Positions 5,817 through 5,948 of a DNA stretch of 5,948 bases are shown piece by piece. A model generated the notes under the pieces. The model ran no database searches and was not told where the DNA came from. It saw only the letters and a program-made list of their open reading frames with translations. Source of the stretch: CAUPWF01 sp964367685 (GTDB lineage Bacteria > Bacillota > Clostridia > Lachnospirales > Lachnospiraceae). The translations under genes and the position numbers were made by a program. The stretch spans positions 1 to 5,948 of the forward strand of contig CAYIYM010000060.1 of assembly GCA_964367685.1 (NCBI GenBank), given 5' to 3'. How positions within the stretch are numbered: the stretch's first letter is position 1; each line of letters starts with the position of its first letter.

Positions 5817-5829
5817 CTCAATAAAAATA

Positions 5830-5948
5830 TCAGTTGACATTATCTGCAATATATCCACCATCTAATGCATTTAGCATTATTTTCTGTATTCCATAATCAA
5901 ATTTCATATCACTATTTTCTGTATCTTCAACAGTATGCGATACTGTAA
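5830..5948 (-). CDS. C-terminal end of an unidentified ORF (partial, runs off the right edge)
   Basis: The minus-strand frame is open from the window end to a TGA at 5830-5832, giving 38 residues. They start TVSHTVEDTENSD and end IQKIMLNALDGGYIADNVN. The segment is acidic and soluble-looking, with no membrane helix. It sits 27 bases upstream of the first permease and is probably the preceding gene of the same operon. The family cannot be identified from this fragment. The spacing of hydrophobic residues before LDGG (I, L and L at -12, -7 and -4 relative to GG) resembles a double-glycine leader, so a precursor peptide is one possibility. The tail of a modification enzyme or regulator is equally possible. 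An internal ATG at 5907 has no good ribosome binding site. Confidence 0.45.
   Translation of the reverse strand, partial: TVSHTVEDTENSDMKFDYGIQKIMLNALDGGYIADNVN

Overview
This is an AT-rich window with strong AGGAGG-type ribosome binding sites, tightly packed genes and short intergenic gaps. It looks like a low-GC Bacillota (Firmicutes) chromosome or mobile element. The genus cannot be told from the sequence.

Almost everything lies on the minus strand as one run of genes transcribed from right to left, most of them overlapping. At the right edge is the C-terminal end of an unidentified ORF that runs out of the window. Then come two ABC-2 type permeases (about 248 and 299 aa), a stand-alone ABC ATPase (220 aa), a type I ABC exporter half-molecule (TMD fused to NBD), a compact subtilisin-like (S8) peptidase of 336 aa, and a small damaged ORF. 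The promoter and any precursor peptide or modification enzyme lie beyond the right edge.

The combination fits the export and self-protection half of a peptide (RiPP or bacteriocin-like) cluster. The two permeases and the ATPase look like a LanFEG-style immunity pump, including a Glu in place of the Q-loop Gln. The TMD-NBD protein would be the exporter, with no C39 peptidase domain. The cytoplasmic subtilase would be the leader-processing or maturation protease. The order and motifs are seen in the sequence; the peptide-natural-product role is inferred.

Two genes carry lesions. The exporter has an in-frame TAA after codon 20, just before a run of 12 A, which separates its N-terminus from the rest. 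The last small ORF needs a -1 shift in an A run to join two protein-like halves. Either the downstream half of the operon is decaying or the assembly has errors there.

The left end is different. A plus-strand 67-aa XRE-family helix-turn-helix regulator converges on the operon with only a few bases between the stops. Upstream of it are two tandem, diverged copies of the 3' end of a coding sequence (both ending KTFGKVVG-stop), 81 bp apart. Nearly every codon in the conserved tail differs only synonymously. This resembles a duplicated gene end, possibly a recombination or element boundary.
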